Part shown: positions 35,970-45,045 of the stretch, piece by piece
Layout: each line of letters starts with the position of its first letter
How positions within the stretch are numbered: the stretch's first letter is position 1
Origin: Flavobacterium sp. I3-2
GTDB lineage: Bacteria > Bacteroidota > Bacteroidia > Flavobacteriales > Flavobacteriaceae
Direction: 5' to 3'
DNA: 64,000 nucleotides
NCBI RefSeq assembly: GCF_013389595.1
Contig: NZ_CP058306.1
Span: forward strand, 186,001-250,000
Translations under genes and position numbers: made by a program
Notes under the pieces: model-generated
Database searches by the model: none
Seen by the model: the letters and a program-made list of their open reading frames with translations, nothing else
Told to the model about the DNA's origin: nothing

Positions 35970-36815
35970 ATGGAAATCGTGTTGAGTAAATTATTGACGC
36001 AAATTCGGCATCAGGAAGATAAACTTTCTTCTCAAATGATGCAAACTACGGAAGAGGCTTACCAAATGACCTTGTTCTTGAAGGAAATGCTGTGTACCAT
36101 AAAAGCAAAAGTTTTGCAGGATGGGTTTACAAATGAGCAGCAAGAAATTGACTTTTTCAAGAACATTAAGCCACAAATCTTAGGAAAGCTCATTTACTAT
36201 AACAAAGTCTTCCGCATCGAAACTACCTGCCCTGTGAGCAATGGCAAAATACATCAAAGCTATTATGAGAACCTATTAAAAACCCTCAAATCAGAATACA
36301 AAGAAAGCATTTGCAATGAGGATTTTTACAGGTACTATCGGACTGGCAGGATAGACCGTGACCATAGTTATTTCAGGCTCGGACAAGTCAATTACCACGA
36401 TGGATTAAAGAGTGGCGTATTTGAAATTGACCTTAGTTTTTCTACATATTATGATAACAAAATAGCCCATATTATAGCGAATGAATTACTTTATACTTAT
36501 ATGCTTACTAAAATTAACCCCGAAGACAATCCTAATACAATTTTATTGAATGGAGATGCAAACAAGGATATTTCGTGGACAAATTCTCAAAATGCACTTA
36601 TCGAACTGATATACGCTCTTTATGCTTCAAATTCCATTGCACACGGAAAAATCGGCATCCGAAAATTAGCATTGATTTTTCAAGTGCTATTCCGAACTCC
36701 CTTAAACGACATACATCACTCTTTCCACCGAATGAAGACAAGGGCAGGTTCTCGGACGGCATTTTTAGACCAGCTCAAAATATCCCTCGAAGAATATATG
36801 GATAAAGACCTTTAG
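35970..36815 (+). CDS. rteC: RteC-family regulator
   Basis: A 281-residue RteC-domain protein. Features are FKNIKPQILGKLIYYNKVF, FYRYYRTGRIDRDHSYF and a C-terminal TNSQNALIELIYALYA followed by a winged helix-like end. In CTnDOT, RteC is the activator of the excision operon xis2c-xis2d-orf3-exc; the same gene order follows here. It is followed by a strong terminator and repeats that could be its binding sites. Confidence 0.9.
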   Translation: MEIVLSKLLTQIRHQEDKLSSQMMQTTEEAYQMTLFLKEMLCTIKAKVLQDGFTNEQQEIDFFKNIKPQILGKLIYYNKVFRIETTCPVSNGKIHQSYYENLLKTLKSEYKESICNEDFYRYYRTGRIDRDHSYFRLGQVNYHDGLKSGVFEIDLSFSTYYDNKIAHIIANELLYTYMLTKINPEDNPNTILLNGDANKDISWTNSQNALIELIYALYASNSIAHGKIGIRKLALIFQVLFRTPLNDIHHSFHRMKTRAGSRTAFLDQLKISLEEYMDKDL

Positions 36816-36838
36816 CTACATTAAAACGGTATGTTCAG

Positions 36839-36865
36839 AGCAGTACACAAAATGTACTGCTTTTT
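36839..36865 (+). terminator. rteC terminator
   Basis: Stem AGCAGTACA / TGTACTGCT with a 5-base loop and a TTTTT tail, 24 bp after the rteC stop codon. Confidence 0.9.
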
Positions 36866-36878
36866 CTTTGCCCATATC

Positions 36879-37025
36879 TGCCAATTGGCAAATGTCGGCA
36901 AAACTGCATTACAAAATATCCCTAATGCCTCCAAACCCTTAATAAACAAGGGTTTTCCCTAATTGTAAAAATTTTCAAAAAACCGCCAAACCAATTGGCA
37001 AGGCTTGGCAGACAAACGCTGCCAC
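36879..37025. promoter_or_regulatory. TTGGCA/TGCCAA repeat cluster before the excision operon
   Basis: The palindrome TGCCAATTGGCA (36879-36890) and a second copy of CCAATTGGCAA (36991-37001) lie 110 bp apart. Both are followed by further GGCA half-sites (ATGTCGGCA; GGCTTGGCAG, then CGCTGCCA). In CTnDOT, RteC binds inverted repeats upstream of the xis2c promoter; these repeats occupy the equivalent place and are the best candidates. Confidence 0.55.
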
Positions 37026-37065
37026 CTTTAACAACTTTGCATAGTGAACTTTAAAAAGCTGTGCA

Positions 37066-37419
37066 ATGAAAATAATAACCATTGAAGAAGAAGTGTGGCA
37101 ACAGCTAAACAGCCGTATTAATGCCATTGCCGATTATCTGAAAAGATTGGACGACACCAACTATGATGACCTGTGGCTCAATAACCACGAGGTATGCCAA
37201 TACCTGCACATCAGCGAAAAGACTTTGTGGCGTATGCGCACCAAAGGCGAGATTGCTTATTCAAAAATCTACGGTCAATATTTCTACACCATAGGTACAA
37301 TTAAGGATATGCTCAATGCCAATGCCATACAGAGCAGTGATGAATTTGTGCAGGAGCTTATGGCAAAAGGCAAAAGCTATATCGAAAAAGGCAGAAAGCT
37401 AAAGACAGACAAAAAATAG
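37066..37419 (+). CDS. Xis2-like excision protein (helix-turn-helix)
   Basis: A 117-residue protein with an excisionase/MerR-type domain in the middle (NNHEVCQYLHISEKTLWRMR, then TKGEIAYSKIYGQYFYT; about residues 42-78) and a basic tail. By order it matches the first of the two Xis2 proteins that begin the CTnDOT excision operon. It binds DNA at the element ends to direct excision, by analogy. Confidence 0.85.
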   Translation: MKIITIEEEVWQQLNSRINAIADYLKRLDDTNYDDLWLNNHEVCQYLHISEKTLWRMRTKGEIAYSKIYGQYFYTIGTIKDMLNANAIQSSDEFVQELMAKGKSYIEKGRKLKTDKK

Positions 37420-37444
37420 GTATGAACCCTTAAAGTATATTCCT

Positions 37445-37735
37445 ATGAATATTGATAGAATGGAATTTTTGGCGTGGATGGAACGCTTGATGGGTCGCCT
37501 TGATATGCTGGGCGACAATATAAGTGAACTGCAAAAGAAGCGCAATAGTATAGATGGTGAGGAATTGCTCGATAACCAGGATTTGCTACAAATGCTAAAA
37601 ATCAGTAATCGTTCACTGCAACGGTATCGCTCCATCGGGAAGCTACCCTATTATACCATAAGCGGAAAATTGTATTACAAGCTATCTGATGTACATCAGT
37701 TCATTAGAGAGAGCTTTAACCCACCCTCAAAATGA
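37445..37735 (+). CDS. Second Xis2-like excision protein (helix-turn-helix)
   Basis: A 96-residue paralogue of the preceding protein: NQDLLQMLKISNRSLQRYRS followed by GKLPYYTISGKLYYKL. The coiled N-terminal part (MERLMGRLDMLGDNISELQK) may mediate dimer contact. It begins 25 bp after the first gene. Its stop codon overlaps the start of a small ORF. Confidence 0.85.
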   Translation: MNIDRMEFLAWMERLMGRLDMLGDNISELQKKRNSIDGEELLDNQDLLQMLKISNRSLQRYRSIGKLPYYTISGKLYYKLSDVHQFIRESFNPPSK

Positions 37736-37821
37736 ACGCCAATGAAAGACAAAGACTGCCTTTAAGTGCCACTTCGGGCAATACTGCCAATGCTTATTTT
37801 ACATTCGGCTATGAACTTTAA
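37732..37821 (+). CDS. Small ORF coupled to the second Xis2-like gene
   Basis: A 29-codon ORF starting inside the ATGA overlap with the preceding gene and ending 12 bp before the DUF3945 gene. The product begins MNANERQRLPLSATSGNTAN. The overlap favours real, coupled translation, and it fills the gap precisely; no family is known to me. It could equally be noncoding. Confidence 0.4.
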   Translation: MNANERQRLPLSATSGNTANAYFTFGYEL

Positions 37822-37833
37822 AATTTTCAGAAT

Positions 37834-39321
37834 ATGAGCGAAGAAACCACAAACAAACAGGAAATGCCCGAACAGTTATCAGACATATTGTTGGTGCTGG
37901 ATAAAGAAAAAATGAAAATCCAAGCCGTAAAGAGTATTGACGAGAACGGGAAAATGGAGACCGTTGAACCAACAAAGAAAAACCAAAACCAGTTTATGCG
38001 TGTGGATAAAAGCGGCGATTTCTTTTCCAACTTCTTCTCTAATTTTTTCAGCCAGTTAAAGAACCCTACCAATTTTTCATTCTTCAAAGTGCCTGCACCT
38101 GTTGCAATTGAAAAAGCACAGGAAATGCAAAAGCAAGTAGATAAACCAACTCCCGAAGGCGAAAAAGTGATGAAAGAACACGAAGTAAAAAAAGAACCAC
38201 AACAGGATAAGAAACAAGAAAATCAAAATAATATGGCAACAACACAAACAACACCGGAAGCCAGCGAGTACCGCTACAAGCCGGATCAGATTGATTGGGA
38301 CACAATGAAAAACCTCGGATTAAGCAAGGAATACCTTGAAAAAAGAAACCTGCTTGACCCTTTGTTACGAGGTTATAAAACCAATGAACTTTTGCCGATA
38401 GGCGTTAATTTCGGAGGTTCTGTTCTTCGCACAGATGCCCGATTGTCTTTACAGCAAGCCGAAGATGGAAATGTTATCGTAGCAATACACGGTATCAAAA
38501 AAGAACCAAACCTGCATTTTGAGTTTTTCGGACACAAGTTTACCGATGAGGACAAAAAGAACCTGCTCGAAACAGGTAATATGGGGCGTGTGGTAAACCT
38601 GACCAATTCCAAAACGGGCGAACTGATGCCGTCCATTATCAGCATAGACCGACTAACCAATGATGTGATAGCCTTACGGACGGATTTCATAAAAATTCCC
38701 GATGAAATTAAAGGCGTAAAACTGAATGATGAGCAAAAGCAAACTTTAATGGAGGGTAAACCGCTAAAGTTAGACGGTATGATTTCCACGAAAGGAACGG
38801 AGTTCTCGGCAACAGTACAGTTCAATGCTGATAAGCGTTATGTGGAATTCCTTTTTGATCGCAATAATTCCAACAGACAAAGCCAAAACAACGGTCAAAA
38901 CCAAAACAACCAACAAAACAACCAACAAAACAATCAGCAAAACCAGCCACAGGAAGCTCCAAAAACATTCAGAGGCAAAGAACTGACCGATGAGCAACAT
39001 AAGGATTTCAAAGCCGGACAAACGGTTTATATGGCAGGGCTGGTTGATAAGAAAGGACAAACGTACAATGGCTATATCACTTTCAACAAAGATACAGGAA
39101 AAACAGGCTTTGAGTTTCCTAATCAATATAAAGAAAGGGTAAAACCCACCGAAGCCCATAAAACGCAAACTGCCGTCAATTCGGAGGGCAAGACCAACGA
39201 AGCAACTAAAAACATCAATGAGCCTTTGAAGTCGGGGCAACAAAGACCGAAAAACAAACAACAGCAGGAACAACAGGAAAAGCCGAAAGCTCCTGCAAAA
39301 TCCAAAGGCGTAAAAAGGTAA
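37834..39321 (+). CDS. DUF3945 protein (CTnDOT orf3-like)
   Basis: A 495-residue protein in the place of orf3 of the CTnDOT excision operon. Two DUF3945-type repeats are visible, at about residues 145-345 (DQIDWDTMKNLGLSKEYLEK to VEFLFDRN) and 375-430 (RGKELTDEQHKDFKAGQTVY), joined by a Gln/Asn-rich linker coded by a tandem repeat of an AACCAACAAAAC-like unit near 38885-38945. N- and C-termini are charged and disordered. Function unknown; it travels with topoisomerase genes in Bacteroidota elements. Confidence 0.8.
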   Translation: MSEETTNKQEMPEQLSDILLVLDKEKMKIQAVKSIDENGKMETVEPTKKNQNQFMRVDKSGDFFSNFFSNFFSQLKNPTNFSFFKVPAPVAIEKAQEMQKQVDKPTPEGEKVMKEHEVKKEPQQDKKQENQNNMATTQTTPEASEYRYKPDQIDWDTMKNLGLSKEYLEKRNLLDPLLRGYKTNELLPIGVNFGGSVLRTDARLSLQQAEDGNVIVAIHGIKKEPNLHFEFFGHKFTDEDKKNLLETGNMGRVVNLTNSKTGELMPSIISIDRLTNDVIALRTDFIKIPDEIKGVKLNDEQKQTLMEGKPLKLDGMISTKGTEFSATVQFNADKRYVEFLFDRNNSNRQSQNNGQNQNNQQNNQQNNQQNQPQEAPKTFRGKELTDEQHKDFKAGQTVYMAGLVDKKGQTYNGYITFNKDTGKTGFEFPNQYKERVKPTEAHKTQTAVNSEGKTNEATKNINEPLKSGQQRPKNKQQQEQQEKPKAPAKSKGVKR

Positions 39322-39327
39322 TCAAGT

Positions 39328-41413
39328 ATGAAAACAATCATTGCAGAAAAACCAAGCGTAGCAAGAGAAATAGCCGGACTTGTGGGAGCATCCGATAAAA
39401 AGGACGGCTACCTGACAGGTAACGGCTATTTTGTTACGTGGGCATTCGGTCATTTAATAGGATTGGGAATGCCCGAAGATTACGGGATTTCGGGATTTGA
39501 CAAAACAGCTTTGCCGATACTTGCCCAAGCCATTTTTATTGACCGTCCGAAAGGTTAAAAAAGACAAAGGTTATACCGCCGATACAGGTGCATTAAAGCA
39601 ACTGAAAGTCATCGAACAACTTTTTAACCGTAGCAACAGCATTGTTGTAGCCACCGATGCAGGTCGTGAGGGCGAATTGATATTTCGCTATATCTACGAA
39701 TATCTCAAATGTAATAAGCCCTTTGAACGCCTTTGGATAAGCTCGCTTACCGAAAAAGCCATTAAACAAGGCTTTGACAATCTAAAAGACGGAAAAGAAT
39801 TTGACGGATTATACCAATCGGCACAAGGCAGAAGCCGTGCCGATTGGCTCGTGGGCATCAATGCTACACAGGCATTGAGCATAGCGGCAGGCAATGGCAT
39901 CTATTCACTCGGAAGAGTGCAAACGCCTACATTGGCTTTGATATGCAAACGCTATCTGGAAAACAAGAATTTCTCAATAAAGAAATATTGGCAGATACAG
40001 CTATCGCACAATAAAGAGTTGATAGATTTTAAAAGTCTTTCCAAAACCAAATGGGAAGACCAAAAACTTGCCGATGATACACTGAAATCCATTCAGCGAA
40101 CTGAAACGGCAACAGTTACATCAGTAGAAACTAAAAGCGTAACGGAGCAACCACCTTTGCTGTTTGACCTTACAGGACTACAAAAAGAAGCTAATAAAAA
40201 ACTCAACCTTTCTGCCGAAGAAACACTCAATATTGCCCAAAGCCTCTACGAAAAGAAGTTTATCACTTACCCACGTACCGGGAGCAAATATATTCCCGAA
40301 GATATGTGGGCAGAAATTCCCCACCTCGTAAGGGCTTTGCAGGACAGAGAACCCTGCAAGCAAGCCGTAGCTAAACTGAAATGGGGACGGTTCAATAAAC
40401 GCATCGTAAACGACCTGCGTGTAACCGATCATCACGGATTATTGATTACTGATAAAATCCCGTCAGCCTTGAACGCAAAGGAAAACTCTGTCTATGATAT
40501 GATTGCCTTTCGATTGCTCGAAGCCCTTTCACAAGCCTGTATCAAGGAGATAACTGATGTAGGTTTACAAGCGTTGCATTATGATTTTATGGCAAAGGGT
40601 TGTAAGGTTATAGAAGCAGGCTGGCGTTCCATCAAAGGTAGTTTTTCAGATGATAATACCGAACCTGTACAGGATTTGCCCGAACTAAAAAAAGGCGATG
40701 AACTAAAAATAAAAGAAGCCTCCATTTTGGAAAAGAAAACCAAACCACCAGGGCTTTATACCGAAGCAGGACTTTTGTCGGCTATGGAAAGTGCCGGAAA
40801 AGAAATCGAAAATGAAGATGAACGCAAGGCTTTACAAAACATCGGCATTGGCACTCCAGCTACAAGAGCTTCAATCATCGAAACCCTGTTTACCCGCAAT
40901 TACATCCAAAGGGAAAAGAAATCCTTAATCCCCACCGAAAAGGGATTGCAGGTATATGGGTTAGTTAAAGACCGAAAAATTGCAGACGTGGCAATGACCG
41001 CCGAATGGGAACTTGTTTTGCAGAAAATCGAAAATAACGAAGTGGATGCAGGAGCATTTCAAAAGGAAATGGAAACTTATGCTACATCTATTACCAATGA
41101 ATTGTTGCAAACTTCCATTGCCCAAAACAACCTGCCTAAATTGGCTTGCCCGAAATGCAAAAGCCAGCAACTCATTATCCGTGATAAAATCGTGAAGTGT
41201 CCTGATGAGGTTTGTAATTGGGTGCAGTTCCGCAATGTGTGTGGCGTACAAATCGGCATAGCTGATATTGAAAATCTTGTCAATAAAAAGAAAACTTCAC
41301 TTATTAAAGGGATGAAAAGTAAGGCAGGAAAGAAATTCGATGCGTATATCGTATTAAAAGAGGATTGTACAACCTCTTTTGAGTTTGATAAAAATAAAAG
41401 CTACAAAAAGTAA
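39328..41413 (+). pseudogene. topB: Frameshifted DNA topoisomerase III (Exc-like)
   Basis: A type IA topoisomerase split by a frameshift. Frame 1 (39328-39558) codes the Toprim start MKTIIAEKPSVAREIAGLVG up to GFDKTALPIL; the protein continues one frame over as PKPFLLTVRKVKKDKGYTAD and runs to 41413. Removing one base near 39523 restores a continuous protein of ~694 residues. The rest keeps ATDAGREGELIFRYIY, the active-site YPRTGSKY and C-terminal Cys pairs. Exc of CTnDOT is the counterpart. Either the copy is dead or the base is a sequencing error. Confidence 0.85.
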
Positions 41414-42291
41414 TGGAAAATAAGCCTACGATTAGCACAATGGAAATCAGAAATCTGATTTATTCCATACGTGGCAAGCAAGTGATGCTGGATAGCGACC
41501 TCGCTTCCTTATACCAGGTGGAAACAAAAAACCTCAACAAAGCCGTAAAAAGAAATATAGACAGGTTTCCTGCTTCTTTCTGCTTTCAACTGACCGAAGA
41601 GGAAATTGAAAACTTGAGGTTCCAAATTGGAACCTCAAGTTTAAGCTACGGCGGAAGACGATATTTACCCTATGTTTTTACTGAACAAGGGGTCGCAATG
41701 GCTTCTGCCATACTCCGTTCAGATATTGCGGTTAAAGTCAGTGTTGAAATTATGGAAGCCTTTGTAGAAATGCGGAGAATGCTTATCAGTAACGCTTCTA
41801 TGTTTCATCGTTTGGATAAAATTGAGTTAAAGCAATTAGAAGCCGACCGAAAATTTGAAGAAATTTTTAAGGCTCTGGAAAGTGATAAGCTCCATAGCGA
41901 AAAAGGGATTTTCTACAACGGGCAGGTATTTGATGCTTATGCCTTTGTTTCCGATATTATCCAAAATGCAAAAGCCTCCATTATTCTTCTGGATAATTAT
42001 GTGGACGATACAGTGCTTACTTTGTTGGGTAAACGGAATAATGATGTTACTGCAACCATCTACACCAAAAATATCAGCAATCAGTTAAGATTGGATCTGC
42101 AACGATACAACAGCCAATATTCTTCAATTGAAATCGAGATTTTCTCCGATACTCACGATCGATTTTTGATTATTGACGGTACGGAGCTTTACCATATTGG
42201 AGCATCTCTCAAAGATCTGGGCAAGAAATGGTTTGCCTTTTCGAGAATGGATATTGAGGTCGGCAGGATGTTACAAATCTTAAATAAATAA
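41413..42291 (+). CDS. ORF6N-domain protein
   Basis: A 292-residue protein with an N-terminal ORF6N DNA-binding domain (IRNLIYSIRGKQVMLDSDLA, then LYQVETKNLNKAVKRN and YVFTEQGVAMASAILRS). The C-terminal half (residues ~165-292) resembles a phospholipase D-like fold without the full HKD motif (HDRFLIIDGTELYHIGASLK). The start shares one base with the topB stop codon. Its last ~45 codons recur as degraded fragments at 44641-44776 and 47852-47990. Confidence 0.85.
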   Translation: MENKPTISTMEIRNLIYSIRGKQVMLDSDLASLYQVETKNLNKAVKRNIDRFPASFCFQLTEEEIENLRFQIGTSSLSYGGRRYLPYVFTEQGVAMASAILRSDIAVKVSVEIMEAFVEMRRMLISNASMFHRLDKIELKQLEADRKFEEIFKALESDKLHSEKGIFYNGQVFDAYAFVSDIIQNAKASIILLDNYVDDTVLTLLGKRNNDVTATIYTKNISNQLRLDLQRYNSQYSSIEIEIFSDTHDRFLIIDGTELYHIGASLKDLGKKWFAFSRMDIEVGRMLQILNK

Positions 42292-42318
42292 CAACCGCTA
42301 TAACGTTCAGTTTAATAC

Positions 42319-42804
42319 TTATTCTATATGTCTAAATTCAAACGGTATTTCTAAACTGTCTCCAGAAACTAAAGCATTTATTTTGTCTCCGTTTTTCCAA
42401 TATTTTATCAATTTTGGGAAATCCGACGTGTCGTTTTTGAATTCAAATTTGTCTTCTTTTATTTCCGACATTTCAAATTTTATAAAATCTTTTTCTTCGG
42501 GGGTTTTAACAAATAAATCCCACTTTCCATCGGTTTCAACAATTTTCATTATCTCTTGGCTTATCGTGTCATTGTTTTGAATGGTAAATCCAATTCCACT
42601 GTATTCCGAATCATTGATTTTCTTCCAATTTTCAAAAGTAGTTTTGTCTTTTTCTTCATTTGTCCGTTGCCATTTGCCTAACAACCAATCAAAATTTTCT
42701 ACTTTTTTATTCTTTGTTTCCGTGTTTTCACTTTGTTTGGTATTGCACATTGTAAAAGCAAAGGCAATAAACGTAATAACTGAAAATTTCAATATTGTTT
42801 TCAT
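42319..42804 (-). CDS. DUF6265-like lipoprotein
   Basis: A 161-residue secreted protein with a signal peptide ending at a probable lipobox Cys (FAFTMC, residue ~20). The core FDWLLGKWQRTNEE and YSGIGFTIQN match small beta-barrel-like DUF6265 proteins. It is the last gene of a cargo operon with the sigma factor and YCII gene. AT-rich and on the strand opposite to the conjugative backbone. Confidence 0.75.
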   Translation of the reverse strand: MKTILKFSVITFIAFAFTMCNTKQSENTETKNKKVENFDWLLGKWQRTNEEKDKTTFENWKKINDSEYSGIGFTIQNNDTISQEIMKIVETDGKWDLFVKTPEEKDFIKFEMSEIKEDKFEFKNDTSDFPKLIKYWKNGDKINALVSGDSLEIPFEFRHIE

Positions 42805-42820
42805 TTTATAATCGGATTAG

Positions 42821-44020
42821 TTAGTTTTCTAATAAGTATTCTTTTCTGATTTTTTGGTTCATCGTATTCATAACCGAAATGAATAAATCATCGGATTCTT
42901 TAGGATTGATTTCTTTAAGAATTCTAGCTTTTACCAAAGAAAAATAAATGTGTTCGTTTGGCAATTCTTTTTCGATTTCTGAAAGAATTGCCAAAGCGTT
43001 TTCCGTTTTACCAATCTTGCTCAAACAAAAACAATAGTTCAGTTTTACAATAGGCGATTGCGAAACTTTTTGCATCATTTCGTATAATTTTACAATGTCA
43101 ATCCAATCGTTTTGAGTTAATTTACTTATGGACATATACTTGCTAATGATGACCGCTTCCAGATAAAACTTGCTTACTTTTTTCGGTTTCTTGAGATAAT
43201 GAAACCCTAAATTGAGCAATTCTTTATTCCATTTTGCACGATTTTGATTGAAAAAAGAAATGAGCTTACCGTTGTCAATTTTAGCAGGAATTCTTGCAAT
43301 ATGAAAGCAAAAAAGAGCCATTAAGTCGCTCGTTGAGTCGGATTGATATTGGTTGAACAAAAGTTTTGTCAAAGCAAATGCTTCCAAGCATAAATCTTCA
43401 TTCATAATATTTTCCGTCTTTTCACTAAAAGAATCGAAACCTATATTGAAAACAGCATAAAAGATTTCTTCTGCAATGGAGATGGCTTGTTGATTAGCTG
43501 TAATTGAGTTTAGGTCAATTTCATTACCTTTAAACTCAAGCTGAATATTTTTCTTTGTCCGGTTTATGCTTTTGTAAATTGCTTCCTGATTGATTAAAGT
43601 ACTGTCGCTTATTTCAGTGATGCTTAAACCAAAAACATTCTTTAGAGCAAAAAGTATTTTGGCTTGATGTGAAACACTTTGCAAAGTAGAAATGAAGATA
43701 ATCGTTTGAAGCCGTAAATCCGTTTCATTGCTGATTGACGAAGTATCTTCAATCTGTTCTACCGAAAAATTATTGTTTTCTTTTTGTCTTTTAATTTGGT
43801 TAAATACGTCATTACGAGCCACAATGAAAAGCCAGTTTTCTTTATTATTTGGAACGTCCTTTTCCTTCCAAATTTTTAAGGATTTCAAAAATGAATTTTG
43901 AATAGCATCCTCAATTTCAGAAACGTAATCCGTGCCAAATTGGTTTAATAATCCCGAAAATAGCTTTCCATATATTGCTCTGTAATTTGTCTCTTCTGTG
44001 GGAGGTAAATTACTGCTCAT
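42821..44020 (-). CDS. ECF-type sigma factor with DUF6596 C-terminal domain
   Basis: A 399-residue sigma-70 family protein. Region 2 is near residues 12-80 (FGTDYVSEIEDAIQNSFLKS, then ENWLFIVARNDVFNQIKR) and region 4 near 107-150 (LFALKNVFGLSITEISDST). The large C-terminal helical domain (about 165-399) is the DUF6596 extension found in this subgroup, whose genes usually pair with a YCII gene as here (11-bp overlap). It would direct RNA polymerase to unknown promoters. Confidence 0.9.
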   Translation of the reverse strand: MSSNLPPTEETNYRAIYGKLFSGLLNQFGTDYVSEIEDAIQNSFLKSLKIWKEKDVPNNKENWLFIVARNDVFNQIKRQKENNNFSVEQIEDTSSISNETDLRLQTIIFISTLQSVSHQAKILFALKNVFGLSITEISDSTLINQEAIYKSINRTKKNIQLEFKGNEIDLNSITANQQAISIAEEIFYAVFNIGFDSFSEKTENIMNEDLCLEAFALTKLLFNQYQSDSTSDLMALFCFHIARIPAKIDNGKLISFFNQNRAKWNKELLNLGFHYLKKPKKVSKFYLEAVIISKYMSISKLTQNDWIDIVKLYEMMQKVSQSPIVKLNYCFCLSKIGKTENALAILSEIEKELPNEHIYFSLVKARILKEINPKESDDLFISVMNTMNQKIRKEYLLEN

Positions 44021-44366
44021 AATCTTCCATTTCCATTATTGGACGGATTTCGGTAGTTCCACCATAAAGGTGCGTAGGACATTCTTTAGCTAATTCTACA
44101 ATCGTTTCTAAATCGTCTGCTTGCAATAAGTAATAATCACCAATAATTTCTTTGGATTCCAAATAAGGACCGTCTTTAACGACACAATCTTTCCCTGTAA
44201 TGAGAATACCTTTTTCGTGCAGTCCGTCTCCAGAAATCAAATGTCCTGCTTCGGCTAATTTGTTAGCCCAATTCATATGAGCATTAGCCAATTCTTCCAT
44301 ATCTTTTGGGGATAACTCGTTTAGTTTTTCAATGTCTTCGTGAAGTAATAATAAGAATTGTTTCAT
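44010..44366 (-). CDS. YCII-family protein
   Basis: A 118-residue YCII-domain protein (MKQFLLLLHEDIEKLNELSP start; DGPYLESKEIIGDYYLLQAD core). YCII proteins have a ferredoxin-like fold with a putative His/Asp site, and they accompany DUF6596 sigma factors, perhaps as sensors or small-molecule enzymes. It is the first gene of a three-gene cargo operon. Confidence 0.9.
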   Translation of the reverse strand: MKQFLLLLHEDIEKLNELSPKDMEELANAHMNWANKLAEAGHLISGDGLHEKGILITGKDCVVKDGPYLESKEIIGDYYLLQADDLETIVELAKECPTHLYGGTTEIRPIMEMEDYEQ

Positions 44367-44565
44367 CGTAAATTGTTTTAAAATTTCAGTAAAGACATTT
44401 TAGTGTTTTCGTTTTGGACATTTTTTAGCATTTTTTTTTTCAGAGGTCGTTTTTGATAAGCTTACACACAATCTTCAAATTCATCCATACTACTTTTGTC
44501 TTTACCTGAATAAAATTCATAATTACAAAATTACAAATTAAACCTCTCACTATTGATTCCCTTAC
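44367..44565. other. AT-rich stretch upstream of the YCII gene
   Basis: Contains the presumed promoter of the YCII/sigma/lipoprotein operon, though no exact TAnnTTTG box was found. No gene is seen. It ends where the DUF1896-derived scar begins. Confidence 0.4.
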
Positions 44566-44776
44566 GCCAAACCCTGCCATGTCGTATTTCTGGTTACGAC
44601 TGTAAGAGCTATTGAGCACCAGCTTTCCCGAAAAAGAACACGACCGGTTCCTGATTATTGATAATACAGAACTCTACCATATAGGTGCATCACTCAAAGA
44701 TTTAGGTAAAAAATGGTTTGCCTTTTCGAGAATGGATATTGAGGTTGGCAGGATGCTACAATTGTTGAATAGATAA
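44566..44776 (+). pseudogene. Scar A: DUF1896 5' fragment fused to ORF6N 3' fragment
   Basis: 44566-44640 is a degraded copy of the upstream region and first codons of the DUF1896 gene (TCGTATTTCTGGTTACGAC, then CAGCTTTCCCGAAAAAG). At about 44641 it switches to the last 45 codons of the ORF6N gene and stays in frame: HDRFLIIDNTELYHIGASLK, then KKWFAFSRMDIEVGRMLQ and a stop at 44776. Neither part has a start or a complete domain. It marks a recombination junction between two cargo units. Confidence 0.8.
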
Positions 44777-44997
44777 AACTAAAAATTTATTTATATTGTG
44801 TAATAGTTCTAAAACTTAGGAGTTTTCTCTTGGTGTCGTTATTTTTTTTGACGTGGCATTCTGAGGAACCGATACTTCCGTGGTGTGTCTTTTTTTAACT
44901 GAAAGCTTCAGTGTTCTAAACAAATATTCACTTTTTCAGTTGTTCTATTCTTTATTCTTTTTGGGTAAGTTTTTTATATCTGACAAAATCAAAAATA
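44777..44997. other. Intergenic DNA between scar A and the lnu terminator
   Basis: AT-rich, no gene or clear motif found. Confidence 0.4.
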
Positions 44998-45025
44998 AAG
45001 TCTTTCAAAAATTGCTGAAAGGCTT
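44998..45025 (-). terminator. Terminator after the lincosamide nucleotidyltransferase gene
   Basis: Stem AAGTCTTTCA / TGAAAGGCTT with one G-T pair and an 8-base loop; T-rich DNA follows on both strands. It lies 20 bp after the stop codon of the minus-strand gene. Confidence 0.75.
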
Positions 45026-45045
45026 TTTATGCTGAAAATTCGATT

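Noticed and set aside
37827..39341. Several minus-strand ORFs over the DUF3945 gene, one of 167 codons
   Set aside because: Antisense frames kept open by the Gln/Asn-rich coding strand; the products are low-complexity hydrophobic runs.
39497..39558. Programmed frameshift in topB
   Set aside because: No slippery heptamer or downstream structure is evident at the junction, and related topoisomerases are read in one frame; mutation or sequencing error is simpler.
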